From Rugamonas rubra (GTDB lineage Bacteria; Pseudomonadota; Gammaproteobacteria; Burkholderiales; Burkholderiaceae_D), in NCBI RefSeq assembly GCF_900114705.1, contig NZ_FOTW01000011.1, positions 1 through 64,000 of the forward strand: a DNA stretch of 64,000 bases, written 5' to 3'. This document shows positions 53,828 to 62,107 of this stretch, in pieces. A model generated the notes under the pieces. It saw only the letters and a list, made by a program, of their open reading frames with translations, had not been told where the DNA came from and searched no databases. How positions within the stretch are numbered: position 1 is the first letter of the stretch; each line of letters opens with the position of its first letter. A program made the translations under genes and the position numbers.

Positions 53828-54808
53828 ATGATGAACGAACAGACCCAGGGCGACGGCGCGGTGCGCCGCGCCTCCTTGTACGGCAGCAGCGTCGAGAACA
53901 CCTACGCGGGCGTGCTCAGCTTCATGCGCCGCAGCTACAGCCGCGACCTGGCCGGCGTCGATGTGGCCGTCACCGGCGTGCCGCTGGACCTGGCCACCAC
54001 CTTCCGCCCCGGCGCCCGGCTGGGCCCGGCGGCGGTGCGCGCCGCCAGCGTGCAGCTGGCCGAGCTGATGGCCTTTCCCTGGGGCTTCGACCCGTTCGAC
54101 GAGCTGGCCGTGGTCGACTACGGCGACTGCTGGTTCGACGCCCACAACCCGCTCGGCATCGCGCCGGCCATCGCCGCCCACGCCCGCACCATCCTGGCCG
54201 GCGGCGCCAAGATGCTGACGCTGGGCGGCGACCATTTCATCACCTATCCGCTGCTGCAGGCGCACGCGGAAAAGTACGGCAAGCCCTTGTCGCTGGTGCA
54301 CTTCGACGCCCACTGCGACACCTGGCCGGACGACAACCCGGCCTCGCTCAACCACGGCACGATGTTCTACAAGGCCGTCAAGGAGGGCCTGGTCGACCCG
54401 GCCACCTCGGTGCAGATCGGCATCCGCACCTGGAACCAGGACTTCATGGGCTTCAACGTGATCGACGCGCCGTGGGTCCACGAGCACGGCACGGCGGCGG
54501 CGCTGGCGCGCATCCTGGCCGTTGTCGGCCAGCGGCCGGCCTACTTGACCTTCGACATCGACTGCCTCGACCCGGCCCACGCGCCCGGCACCGGCACCCC
54601 GGTGGCCGGCGGCCTGAGCTCGGCGCAGGCGCTGGCGCTGGTGCGCGGCCTGGGGCCGCTGAACCTGGTCGGCATGGACGTGGTCGAGGTGGCGCCGCCG
54701 TTCGACCAGAGCGAGATCACGGCGCTGGCGGCGGCCCACTTGGCGGCCGACATGTTGTGCCTGTTGCGCAACCAGAAAGTGGCGCGCCAGGGCCTGCGCC
54801 AAGTCTAG
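53828..54808 (+). CDS. speB: Agmatinase / ureohydrolase family
   Basis: A 326-residue binuclear manganese ureohydrolase. The conserved motifs are present: TLGGDHFITYPLL, VHFDAHCDTW and TFDIDCLDPAHAPGTGTPVAGGLSSAQAL, with all expected His/Asp ligands. Agmatinase releases urea from agmatine to give putrescine; related guanidinobutyrase, guanidinopropionase or guanidinobutanoate enzymes share these motifs, so the exact substrate is not certain. Two adjacent ATGs (53828, 53831) follow GGGGAAG. Divergent from the GcvA-like regulator. Confidence 0.92.
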   Translation: MMNEQTQGDGAVRRASLYGSSVENTYAGVLSFMRRSYSRDLAGVDVAVTGVPLDLATTFRPGARLGPAAVRAASVQLAELMAFPWGFDPFDELAVVDYGDCWFDAHNPLGIAPAIAAHARTILAGGAKMLTLGGDHFITYPLLQAHAEKYGKPLSLVHFDAHCDTWPDDNPASLNHGTMFYKAVKEGLVDPATSVQIGIRTWNQDFMGFNVIDAPWVHEHGTAAALARILAVVGQRPAYLTFDIDCLDPAHAPGTGTPVAGGLSSAQALALVRGLGPLNLVGMDVVEVAPPFDQSEITALAAAHLAADMLCLLRNQKVARQGLRQV

Positions 54809-54886
54809 CCGTGGCGGGGAAGGTCGGCGCGAAACGGGGCGCGGCGGCGATAGCAAAAAACTACTTTTAAACTTTTTAAAATTTTT

Positions 54887-54913
54887 TGTCGATTTGAGTC
54901 GTGCCGCTTCGTC
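54887..54913 (+). promoter_or_regulatory. Candidate ECF42-type promoter of the VOC-YciI-sigma operon
   Basis: TGTCGA at 54887-54892 and CGTC at 54910-54913 are 17 bp apart. This equals the ECF42 signature I recall from Streptomyces venezuelae (-35 TGTCGA, -10 CG[A/T]C). It lies 76 bp upstream of the first gene of the operon. Confidence 0.65.
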
Positions 54914-54989
54914 GTGGAGGTAGAGTAGAGATTTTCCGGCGCGCCGCCGGCTGTCGTTGCTCTTACCAACCCACACTAAGGAGCCAATC

Positions 54990-55460
54990 ATGACCGCAAA
55001 AGTAAACCCCATCCCCGAAGGTATGCACACGATCACCCCGCACCTGGTGTGCGACAACGCGGCCAAGGCCATCGAGTTCTACAAGAAGGCCTTCGGCGCC
55101 GAGGAGGGCGGCCGCCTGCCCGGCGAGGACGGCAAGATCATGCACGCCATGCTGCGCATCGGCGACTCGGCCTTCATGCTGGCCGACGCCTTCCCGGAGC
55201 ACGGCAGCCTGGCGCCGAACGCGCTGAAGGGCACGCCGGTCACGCTGCACCTGTACGTCAAGGACGTCGACGCCGCCTTCGCCCGCGCCGTCGACGCCGG
55301 CGCCGTCGTCAAGATGCCGCTGGCCGACATGTTCTGGGGCGACCGCTACGGCATCGTCACCGACCCCAGCGGCCACCAGTGGTCGCTGGCCTCGCACATC
55401 AAGGACGTCTCGCCGGAGGAGATGCAGCGCGGGATGAAGGAACAGTCCGCCTGCCAGTAA
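54990..55460 (+). CDS. VOC-family (glyoxalase/PhnB-like) protein
   Basis: A 156-residue vicinal-oxygen-chelate protein. The pattern HTITPHLVCDNAAKAIEFYKKAFGAEEGGRLPGEDGKIMHAMLRIGDSAFMLADAF, then VTLHLYVKDVDAAFARAVDAGAVVKMPLADMFWGDRYGIVTDPSGHQWSLASH, is the PhnB-like subgroup seen in stress-linked operons. The start has AAGGAG 6 nt upstream. It is the first gene of an operon with two YciI-type proteins and a sigma factor. The function of these VOC members is not established. Confidence 0.92.
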   Translation: MTAKVNPIPEGMHTITPHLVCDNAAKAIEFYKKAFGAEEGGRLPGEDGKIMHAMLRIGDSAFMLADAFPEHGSLAPNALKGTPVTLHLYVKDVDAAFARAVDAGAVVKMPLADMFWGDRYGIVTDPSGHQWSLASHIKDVSPEEMQRGMKEQSACQ

Positions 55461-55486
55461 GCCGCCACCCACTCCAGGAGACTTCC

Positions 55487-55924
55487 ATGCGTTTCATGAT
55501 TATCGTCAAAGCCACCGCCGATTCCGAGGCGGGGATCATGCCCAGCGAGCGCCTGCTCACCGAGATGGGCCGTTTCAACGAGGAGTTGGTCAAGGCCGGC
55601 GTGCTGCTGGCCGGCGAGGGCCTGCATCCGAGCGCGAAGGGCGCGCGCATCCGCTTCGAGGGCGACAAGCGGGTCGTCGTCGACGGCCCCTTCGCCGAGA
55701 CCAAGGAGCTGATCGCCGGCTTCTGGCTGATCCAGGCCAAGTCCAAGGACGAGGCCATCGAGTGGATGCGGCGCTGCCCGAACCCGTTCGACTGCGACAG
55801 CGAGATCGAAATCCGCCAGGTGTTCGAGATGGACGACTTCGGCGAGCAGATGACGCCCGAGCTGCGCGAGCAGGAGCAGCGCGTGTTCGCCCAGGCCAAG
55901 GCGCTGGCCGGCGCCGGCGCCTGA
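55487..55924 (+). CDS. YciI-family protein with DGPF motif
   Basis: A 145-residue protein: MRFMIIVKATADSEAGIMPSERLLTEMGRFNEELVKAGVLLAGEGLHPSAKG, then VVVDGPFAETKELIAGFWLIQAKSKDEAIEWMRRCPNPF. The VDGPF motif defines the YCII-related DGPF subgroup that accompanies ECF42 sigma factors. Biochemical roles are unknown. The ATG has AGGAG 6 nt upstream. It follows the VOC gene by 26 bp and precedes a second, longer YciI-like protein. Confidence 0.93.
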   Translation: MRFMIIVKATADSEAGIMPSERLLTEMGRFNEELVKAGVLLAGEGLHPSAKGARIRFEGDKRVVVDGPFAETKELIAGFWLIQAKSKDEAIEWMRRCPNPFDCDSEIEIRQVFEMDDFGEQMTPELREQEQRVFAQAKALAGAGA

Positions 55925-55938
55925 GCCGGGGGCGCGCC

Positions 55939-56745
55939 ATGCACTTCATGATACTGCGCCGGGCCGACCGGCACACCGAGGCCGGCCTGCCGGTGGCGGC
56001 GTTGGAGCCGGGCGCCAGCCTGGCGCCCAGCGCCGAGGGGCTGCGCCTGCGCCGCGTCGACGGCGTGTGGCAACAGCGGCCGGGGCCGTTCCCCGCCGAC
56101 GAGCTGATCGCCGGCTTCGTCATGCTCGAGGCCGATTCCGTCCAGCACGCCGCCGAGCAGGTGTGCGGCTGGCCGCCGGCCGGCGCGGAGGCCGAGTTCG
56201 AGATCCGCGCGGCCGGCTGTCCCGGCGGCTGCGTCGGCTTCGACATGCAGCGCGGCACGCCGGCCGGCACGCTGCCGCGGCCGGACCCGGCGCTCAAGCG
56301 CTACGCCGTGCTGTTGCGCTCGGACGCCGTGCTGGAAAGCGACCTGGCGCCGCCGCCGGCGGTGATCGACACGATGAACCGCGCCAACGAGGCCGGCGTG
56401 CGCGACGGCGTGCTGCTGGCCGGCGAGGGGCTCAAGGGCACGGCCTCGGGCGCCCGCGTGCGCCTCGGCGGCGGCCGCGCCAGCGTGGTCGACGGACCGT
56501 TCACCGAGGTCAAGGAGCTGATCGCCGGCTACTGGATGCTGCAGGCCGCGTCGCGCGAGCGGGCCGCCGCGCTGGCCATGGCCTATCCGTATCCGATGGC
56601 GGGCGAGTTGACGCTGGAGATACGCGAGCTCGTGCCGGCGCCGGCGGCGGCCTTCACGCCGGCGCTGCGCGAGGCCGAGCAACGCATGCGCGCCCAGCAG
56701 CTCGAGGGCGGCCTGCACGCCACCCTCGGCGGCGCGGGGCGCTAG
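55939..56745 (+). CDS. Two-domain YciI-like protein (DGPF family)
   Basis: A 268-residue protein made of two tandem YciI-like domains. The first (residues about 1-95) starts MHFMILRRADRHTEAGLPVAA and has PGPF in place of DGPF (PGPFPADELIAGFVML). The second (about 118-215) has the full motif (VVDGPFTEVKELIAGYWMLQAAS) and the upstream GVLLAGEGLKGTASGARVRL. The fusion of a degenerate and an intact copy in one chain is unusual compared with single-domain YciI. It starts 14 bp after the previous stop and ends 2 bp before the sigma factor. Confidence 0.88.
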   Translation: MHFMILRRADRHTEAGLPVAALEPGASLAPSAEGLRLRRVDGVWQQRPGPFPADELIAGFVMLEADSVQHAAEQVCGWPPAGAEAEFEIRAAGCPGGCVGFDMQRGTPAGTLPRPDPALKRYAVLLRSDAVLESDLAPPPAVIDTMNRANEAGVRDGVLLAGEGLKGTASGARVRLGGGRASVVDGPFTEVKELIAGYWMLQAASRERAAALAMAYPYPMAGELTLEIRELVPAPAAAFTPALREAEQRMRAQQLEGGLHATLGGAGR

Positions 56746-56747
56746 GC

Positions 56748-58058
56748 TTGGCCGCGCCAAGCCGGACGGGCGGCGCGCCGGGCGCCGCTCCGGCCGCCGT
56801 CGCCCGCGTGGTCGAGGCGGTCTGGCGCATCGAGTCGGGCCGCATCGTCGGCGCGCTGGCGCGCATGTTGCGCGACGTCGGCCAGGCCGAGGAGTTGGCG
56901 CAGGACGCGCTGGTCGGCGCGCTCGAGCGTTGGCCGGCGGCCGGCGTGCCGGACAATCCGGCCGCCTGGCTGATGACGGTGGCGAAGAACCGCGCCCTCG
57001 ACCTGCTGCGCCAGCGCAAGCTGCACAACGACAAGGAGGGCCAACTGGCCTACGAGATCGAGGGCCAGTTGCAGGCCGCCGCGCCCGACCTGGACGCGGC
57101 CGTCGAGGCGGCGCTGGAGCGCGACATCGGCGACGACCTGCTGCGCCTGTTGTTCGCCGCCTGCCATCCGGTGCTGCCGACCGACGGCCGGGTGGCGCTG
57201 ACGCTGCGCCTGCTGGGCGGCCTGAGCACCGAGGAGATCGCCCGCGCCTTCCTGCTGCCCGAGGCGACGGTGGCGCAGCGCATCGTGCGCGCCAAGCGCA
57301 CCCTGGCCGAGGCGCGGGTGCCGTACGGGGTGCCGCGCGCCGCCGAGCTGGGCGAACGGCTGGCCTCGGTGTTGCAGGTCGTCTATTTGATCTACAACGA
57401 GGGCTACGCGGCCAGCGCCGGCGCCGACTGGATGTGTCCGGCGTTGTGCGAGGAGGCGCTGCGGCTGGGCCGCGTGCTGGCCGAGCTGGCGCCCGACGAG
57501 GCGGAGGTGCACGGCCTGGTGGCGCTGATGGAGATCCAGTCCTCGCGCGCCTGCGCCCGCGTCGGCGCCGACGGCGCGCCCATCCTGCTGCTCGAGCAGG
57601 ACAGGGCGCGCTGGGACCAGCTGTTGATCCGCCGCGGCCTGGCCGCGCTGGCGCGCGCCGAGCGGCTGGGCCGGGGGCTGGGGCCGTACGGCGTGCAGGC
57701 CGCCATCGCCGCCTGCCACGCCCGCGCCCGCCACGCCGGGGACACCGACTGGGGGCGCATCGCCGCGTTGTACGACGCGCTGTCGCAGCTGGCGCCGTCG
57801 CCGGTGGTCGAGCTGAACCGCGCGGTGGCGCTGGCCATGGCCTTCGGCCCGGCCGCCGGGCTGGAGCTGGCCGACCAGCTGCGCGACGTCGCCGCGCTGC
57901 GCCACTACCACCTGCTGCCCAGCGTGCGCGGCGACCTGCTCGCCAAGCTGGGCCGCGACGCCGAGGCGCGCGCCGAGTTCGAGCGCGCCGCCGCGCTGAC
58001 GCGCAACCTGCGCGAGCGCGCGCTGCTGCTGGCCCGCGCGGCGGCCTGCGGCGGCTAG
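56748..58058 (+). CDS. ECF42-type RNA polymerase sigma factor with C-terminal extension
   Basis: A 436-residue sigma factor. Region 2 is AVWRIESGRIVGALARMLRDVGQAEELAQDALVGALERWPAAGVPDNPAAWLMTVAKNRALDLLRQRK. Region 4 is LTLRLLGGLSTEEIARAFLLPEATVAQRIVRAKRTLAEA. A helical, TPR-like extension of about 200 residues follows, characteristic of the group linked to DGPF proteins. The start is probably the TTG at 56748, 2 bp after the previous stop; GTG 56808 is an alternative. The operon leader carries a matching promoter, so it probably activates its own operon. No anti-sigma factor is encoded nearby. Confidence 0.92.
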   Translation: MAAPSRTGGAPGAAPAAVARVVEAVWRIESGRIVGALARMLRDVGQAEELAQDALVGALERWPAAGVPDNPAAWLMTVAKNRALDLLRQRKLHNDKEGQLAYEIEGQLQAAAPDLDAAVEAALERDIGDDLLRLLFAACHPVLPTDGRVALTLRLLGGLSTEEIARAFLLPEATVAQRIVRAKRTLAEARVPYGVPRAAELGERLASVLQVVYLIYNEGYAASAGADWMCPALCEEALRLGRVLAELAPDEAEVHGLVALMEIQSSRACARVGADGAPILLLEQDRARWDQLLIRRGLAALARAERLGRGLGPYGVQAAIAACHARARHAGDTDWGRIAALYDALSQLAPSPVVELNRAVALAMAFGPAAGLELADQLRDVAALRHYHLLPSVRGDLLAKLGRDAEARAEFERAAALTRNLRERALLLARAAACGG

Positions 58059-58084
58059 CCGGCGCCCCCGCGTCCGCCCCGGGC

Positions 58085-58113
58085 AAAAAAAAACAGGCCC
58101 CGCTAGGGGCCTG
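58085..58113 (-). terminator. Terminator of TonB-dependent receptor gene
   Basis: On the minus strand the stem CAGGCCCC / GGGGCCTG with a 4-nt loop is followed by nine T residues. It lies about 65 bp after the receptor stop and faces the end of the sigma-factor operon. Confidence 0.9.
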
Positions 58114-58176
58114 CAAACTTGGCACATGAGGCTCGTTGCGGGCCGCCGCGCTGGGGCGGCGGCCCGGATCGTCCGC

Positions 58177-60846
58177 CTACAGCTTGCCGCGCAGGCCGAG
58201 GTAGAAGCTGCGGCCGTTCGAGTAGAAGGCGCGCGGCTGGTCCTTGTTCTCGGCGTACATCTTGATCGTCGTGTTGGTCAGGTTCAAGGCGTCGAAGTTG
58301 ATGCTCAGCTGCTCGTTGATCTTGTAGTTCAACGAGGCGGCCAGGTTGCCGCTGCCCTCGACGTGCTGGCTGGCGCCGCGGTCGACGCCGGCCTTGTAGA
58401 CCGAGCGGTAGTTGTAGGCGACGCGGGCGCTGAACTTGTCGTCCTCGTAGAAGCCGGTCAGGTTGTAGGTGCTCTTCGACGAGTTGATCAGTTCGCTGCC
58501 GTCGGCCAGCTTGCCGTCGGCGTAGGTGTAGTTGGCCAACACACCGAAGCGGTTGAACAGCGGCTGTTGGTAGCTCAGCTCGACGCCCTTGTTCTTGCCG
58601 CTGGTGTTGAACGGCGAGGTGACCTGGAAGGTCGCCTGCTGGCCCAGCTTGTTGTTGTAGTAGGTGCCGCTCGAGGTGCCCTGCGAGACCACCGACTTCA
58701 GGTCCATGTAGAACACGCCGATCGAGACGGCCGACTTGGGCGCGAAGTACCACTCGGCGCTGACCTCGGCGTTGTTCGAACGGATCGGGTCGAGCTTGAC
58801 GTTGCCGCCGGTGCCGCTCAGCGCGTCGTCGTTCAGCGAGACCGAACCGCCCAGCGCGCTGTAGTCGGGCCGCGACATGGCGCGGGCGATGGCGGCGCGC
58901 ACCACCAGGTCGTCGCGCACGTCGAACTTGATGTTGGCGCTAGGCAGGATGTCGTTGTAGCTGCGCTCGTAGGTGGTCGGGGTGTAGGCGCCCCAGTCGG
59001 AACCCTTGATGGCGTTGGCGCCGCCGCTCAGGTTGACCAGCGTGGTCTGCTTGGTGCGCACGGCGCGCAGGCCGATGTTGCCGCTCCAGCCCTCGCTGAC
59101 CAGGTTGGCCATGCCGTAGACGGCGGTGGTCTTCTCCTGCACCTTGAACTCGTCGGTCCAGTTGTGGCGGGCGACGTAGTCGAACAGGCGGTTGCCCGGG
59201 GCGGCGCCCCAGGCGCCCAGCGCGGCGCCGTCGTACTTGAAGTAGTTGTTCGACAGGTTGCCGCCCAGGTCCTTGCCGAAGTCGCTAGGATACTGCTGGC
59301 CGCTCCAGGCCGGGCCCGGGTTGGTGAAGGCGGCCGGGGTCGGCTTGGTCTCGAACGGGTGCTCGGCGGTGCGCTTGTGGTCGGTGGCGCGGGCGCCGAA
59401 CTTGACCGAGTCGAGCAGGCCGTTGGACAGGCGCCACTCGCCGTCGAGCTGGGCGTATTGTTCCTTGTCGACCGACTGCGATTCGCCGCCGCCGGCCCAG
59501 GCGGTCGGGCCCGGCTTGTTGGTGGTGCCGCCCGGGAAGGACATGTTGGCCGGGCTCAGGCCGTTCAGGGCGTAGCTCATGCCGCCGTCGACGCCGTTCT
59601 GGTAGAACACGTCGTCGCGGTCGTAGCCGACGCCGTGCGTGGCGCCGGCCTTGCCGGTGACGGTGAAGTCGGGCGTGGCGCGGTACTTGAAGTTGAAGTC
59701 GATGTAGTAGGACTCGCCGCCGGCGTCGGGGCGGTAGGCGTTGTCGACCTCGCCCGAGTTCTTGGTGAAGCTGGCCGAGGTCAGGGTGCCGTTGGCCACC
59801 GTGTAGGCGGTCGGGATCAGGCCGTCGCGGTTGATCGAGTTGCCCGGCGCCGCCAGCCAGTTGGTGTTCTGGTTGGCCGCCTTGAGTTTCGAGTAGAAGC
59901 CGTTCAGGTCCAGGGTCAGTTCCTTGCTCGGGCGCAGTTCGACGTCGAAGGCGCCGCCCTCGCGTTTCTTGACCTGCTCGAACAGGGTGGCGCCGATGAA
60001 GGTCGGCAGGCGCAGGCCGGCCAGCGCCGGGTTGGCCTTGGCGGCGGCGCTGGTGGCCGAGATGGTCGAGTAGCCGAGGATCTCCTGGCCGTCGCGCCGC
60101 ACGCTGGTCTTCTCGGAGAAGGCCTGGACCAGCACGCCGGCGGTTTTGCTGTCGTTTTTCCAGTTGAACAGGCCGGAGAACTGCGGCTGGGTCTTGCCGG
60201 CCAGGTCGTTGTAGGCGCCCTGGACCGAGGCCTCGACGGTCAGGTTCTTCTTGAAGTCGAGCGGACGGCGGGTGATCACGTCGATCGAGCCGGACACGCC
60301 GCCCTCGATCAGGTCGGCGGTCTGGCTCTTGTGCACGATGATCGAACCGACCAGTTCGGACGGCAGCAGCGAGAAGCTGCTGCTGCGGCCGACGCTGCCG
60401 CCGACCTGGTTCAGCACGAACCAGTCGCCGGTGCTGATGCCGTGGCCGTTGAAGGTGGTTTGCTGCAGGCTCGGGCTGGTGCCGCGCAGGCTGACGCGGT
60501 CGTTCTCGCCGAAGCCGCCTTCGCCGCCGGCCGAGGATTGGATGTTGACGCCGGGCAGGCGCTGGATCGAGTCGGCGACGTTCTTGTCGGGCATCTTGCC
60601 GATGTCCTCGGCGGTGACCACCTCGACCACGGAGTCGGCGCTGCGCTTTTGCTTCAGCGACTGCTCCAGCGCGGCGCGCACGCCGGCCACGGTGACCACG
60701 GCGGTCGGCTCGACCGGGGCGGCCTGCTGGGCCTGGGCCGTCGCGGCGCTGCCGAGGATCATCAGGCCGACCGCGAAGGCGATCGGGGTCAGGCCGTTGT
60801 GGGCGCGTGGCGCCGGGCTGCTTGCTGCTTTCATTTGGTACGTCAT
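58177..60846 (-). CDS. TonB-dependent receptor, carbohydrate-uptake style
   Basis: An 889-residue outer-membrane receptor. The signal peptide (GLTPIAFAVGLMILGSAATAQAQQ) precedes the plug domain (VVEVVTAEDIGKMPDKNVADSIQRLPGVNIQSSAGGEGGFGENDRVSLRGTSPSLQQTTFNGHGISTGDWFV), which has the DKN.AD..QR.PGV signature of Caulobacter-type sugar receptors. The C-terminus (RAFYSNGRSFYLGLRGKL) ends the barrel. The ATG at 60844-60846 has GGAG 8 nt upstream. It is divergent from a GntR/HutC-type regulator, as in N-acetylglucosamine or chitin-utilisation loci, but the substrate is an inference. Confidence 0.9.
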   Translation of the reverse strand: MTYQMKAASSPAPRAHNGLTPIAFAVGLMILGSAATAQAQQAAPVEPTAVVTVAGVRAALEQSLKQKRSADSVVEVVTAEDIGKMPDKNVADSIQRLPGVNIQSSAGGEGGFGENDRVSLRGTSPSLQQTTFNGHGISTGDWFVLNQVGGSVGRSSSFSLLPSELVGSIIVHKSQTADLIEGGVSGSIDVITRRPLDFKKNLTVEASVQGAYNDLAGKTQPQFSGLFNWKNDSKTAGVLVQAFSEKTSVRRDGQEILGYSTISATSAAAKANPALAGLRLPTFIGATLFEQVKKREGGAFDVELRPSKELTLDLNGFYSKLKAANQNTNWLAAPGNSINRDGLIPTAYTVANGTLTSASFTKNSGEVDNAYRPDAGGESYYIDFNFKYRATPDFTVTGKAGATHGVGYDRDDVFYQNGVDGGMSYALNGLSPANMSFPGGTTNKPGPTAWAGGGESQSVDKEQYAQLDGEWRLSNGLLDSVKFGARATDHKRTAEHPFETKPTPAAFTNPGPAWSGQQYPSDFGKDLGGNLSNNYFKYDGAALGAWGAAPGNRLFDYVARHNWTDEFKVQEKTTAVYGMANLVSEGWSGNIGLRAVRTKQTTLVNLSGGANAIKGSDWGAYTPTTYERSYNDILPSANIKFDVRDDLVVRAAIARAMSRPDYSALGGSVSLNDDALSGTGGNVKLDPIRSNNAEVSAEWYFAPKSAVSIGVFYMDLKSVVSQGTSSGTYYNNKLGQQATFQVTSPFNTSGKNKGVELSYQQPLFNRFGVLANYTYADGKLADGSELINSSKSTYNLTGFYEDDKFSARVAYNYRSVYKAGVDRGASQHVEGSGNLAASLNYKINEQLSINFDALNLTNTTIKMYAENKDQPRAFYSNGRSFYLGLRGKL

Positions 60847-61191
60847 TACTCTATCTCCAGTGGCCCCTAGTGGAGCCTGTCCATTTTCAAATGAATCTTT
60901 CGCGTTCCGGCCGCGGGGCGACAAGGTCAAGATTCGCGCTTACTAAACCAACAACAAAACCAGTTCAACGCCAATATACTGCATTTTTAGATACCAAAGT
61001 GCTACCACTTGAATAAAATTTCGGAACGTTGCCTTTTGTGCACAGAAATTTCCCTTCACTGTGGGCATTTTGGCTTACCATTCACTAAGTTGGTGCAAAA
61101 ATGATATCAAACTGGGCTGGATGGCAAGTGTTCGGTATTTGTTTGGTATTAATTTATTTAATTTGGTATTGCCACTTTTTCCGGGCCCGAG
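60847..61191. promoter_or_regulatory. Divergent promoter region with TTTGGTAT repeats
   Basis: This 345-bp AT-rich region lies between the receptor and gntR genes. GGTATT occurs at 61134, 61145 and 61165 on the plus strand, each preceded by T or TTT; an inverted copy (ATACCAAA) is at 60991. These are candidate GntR sites. No gene was found within it. Confidence 0.5.
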
Positions 61192-61932
61192 ATGATTTCA
61201 TTGGCGACCATCCTGCAGCTGGTGCGCGCGAGCATCAGCCAGCCGCTCTACCAGCAATTGCAGCGCGCGCTGCGCGAGGCCATCGAGCAGCGCCTGCTCA
61301 GGCCGGAGGACGCCCTGCCGCCCGAGCGCAAGCTGGCCAGCGAGCTGGCGGTGTCGCGCCTGACGGTGCGCAAGGCGCTCGACGGCCTGGTGGCCGAGGG
61401 CCTGCTGCAGCGCCGGCCCGGCTCGGGCAATTTCGTCAACCGCACCCGCGTCGAGAAGAATTTCGCCAAGCTCAGTTCGTTTTCGGAGGACATGCGGGCG
61501 CGCGGGCGGGTGCCGCGCAGCGTCTGGCTCGAGCGCAGCGAGGGCACGGTGACGGCGGAGGAGGCGCTGCGGCTGCGGCTCGGCCCGGGCGAGGCGGTAT
61601 ACCGCTTCCACCGCATCCGCTACGCCGACGAGCAGCCGATGTGCCTCGAGTACGCCACGGTGGTGGCGTCCTGCCTGCCGTCGCTGGAGGCGGTCGACAA
61701 GTCGATGTACGAGGCCCTGCAGAAGAGCGGCCACCGGCCGGTGCGGGCGCTGCAGCGGCTGTCGGCGCTGCTGCTCGACGCCGAGCAGGCGCGCCTGTTG
61801 CAGGCGCGGGAGCGCGACGCCGGCCTGGCCATCGAGCGGCTGGGCTTGTTGCGCGACGGCCGCGCCGTCGAGTTTTGCCGCAGCTACTTCCGCGGCGACG
61901 CCTACGACTTCGTCGCCGAGTTCAGCGCCTAG
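61192..61932 (+). CDS. GntR-family transcriptional regulator, HutC subfamily
   Basis: A 246-residue regulator. The winged helix is PLYQQLQRALREAIEQRLLRPEDALPPERKLASELAVSRLTVRKALDGLVAEGLLQRRPGSGNFV. The C-terminal UTRA ligand domain (FSEDMRARGRVPRSVWLERSEGTVTAEEALRLRLGPGEAVYRFHRIRYADEQPMCLEYATV) has the arrangement of NagR/DasR-type sensors of amino-sugar phosphates. It is divergent from a TonB receptor that it probably controls. No clear ribosome site precedes the ATG. Confidence 0.92.
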   Translation: MISLATILQLVRASISQPLYQQLQRALREAIEQRLLRPEDALPPERKLASELAVSRLTVRKALDGLVAEGLLQRRPGSGNFVNRTRVEKNFAKLSSFSEDMRARGRVPRSVWLERSEGTVTAEEALRLRLGPGEAVYRFHRIRYADEQPMCLEYATVVASCLPSLEAVDKSMYEALQKSGHRPVRALQRLSALLLDAEQARLLQARERDAGLAIERLGLLRDGRAVEFCRSYFRGDAYDFVAEFSA

Positions 61933-61954
61933 AAGGAGGCCAACCCGCAACCGC

Positions 61955-61979
61955 GGGGTCAGTGCCGACATTCAGACAC
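61955..61979. repeat. Left half of GGGGTCAGTGCCGACATTC repeat
   Basis: GGGGTCAGTGCCGACATTCA and following bases match one arm of the 29-bp palindrome at 20329-20389 apart from the distal part. It faces the inverted copies at 62017-62098. Confidence 0.75.
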
Positions 61980-62016
61980 GAGCTCAACCATAGAGTGTGC
62001 CGGCGAGCCGCTCTAC

Positions 62017-62098
62017 CGCTGAGTCTGTGTCCGAATGTCGGCACTGACCCCGGTGGGCGCTGAGTCTGTGTCCGAATGTCGGCACTGACCCCGGTGGG
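62017..62098. repeat. Two tandem 41-bp copies of the right repeat arm
   Basis: Units 62017-62057 and 62058-62098 are identical and contain GTCCGAATGTCGGCACTGAC, the right arm of the palindrome family, plus CGCTGAGTCTG and CGGTGGG flanks. They lie between convergent genes gntR and msrC. Confidence 0.85.
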
Positions 62099-62107
62099 CG
62101 GTGGGGC

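Noticed and set aside
62017..62098. Direct repeats as a CRISPR array
   Set aside because: Only two abutting identical units without spacers, and no cas genes in the window; they are copies of a palindromic repeat arm.
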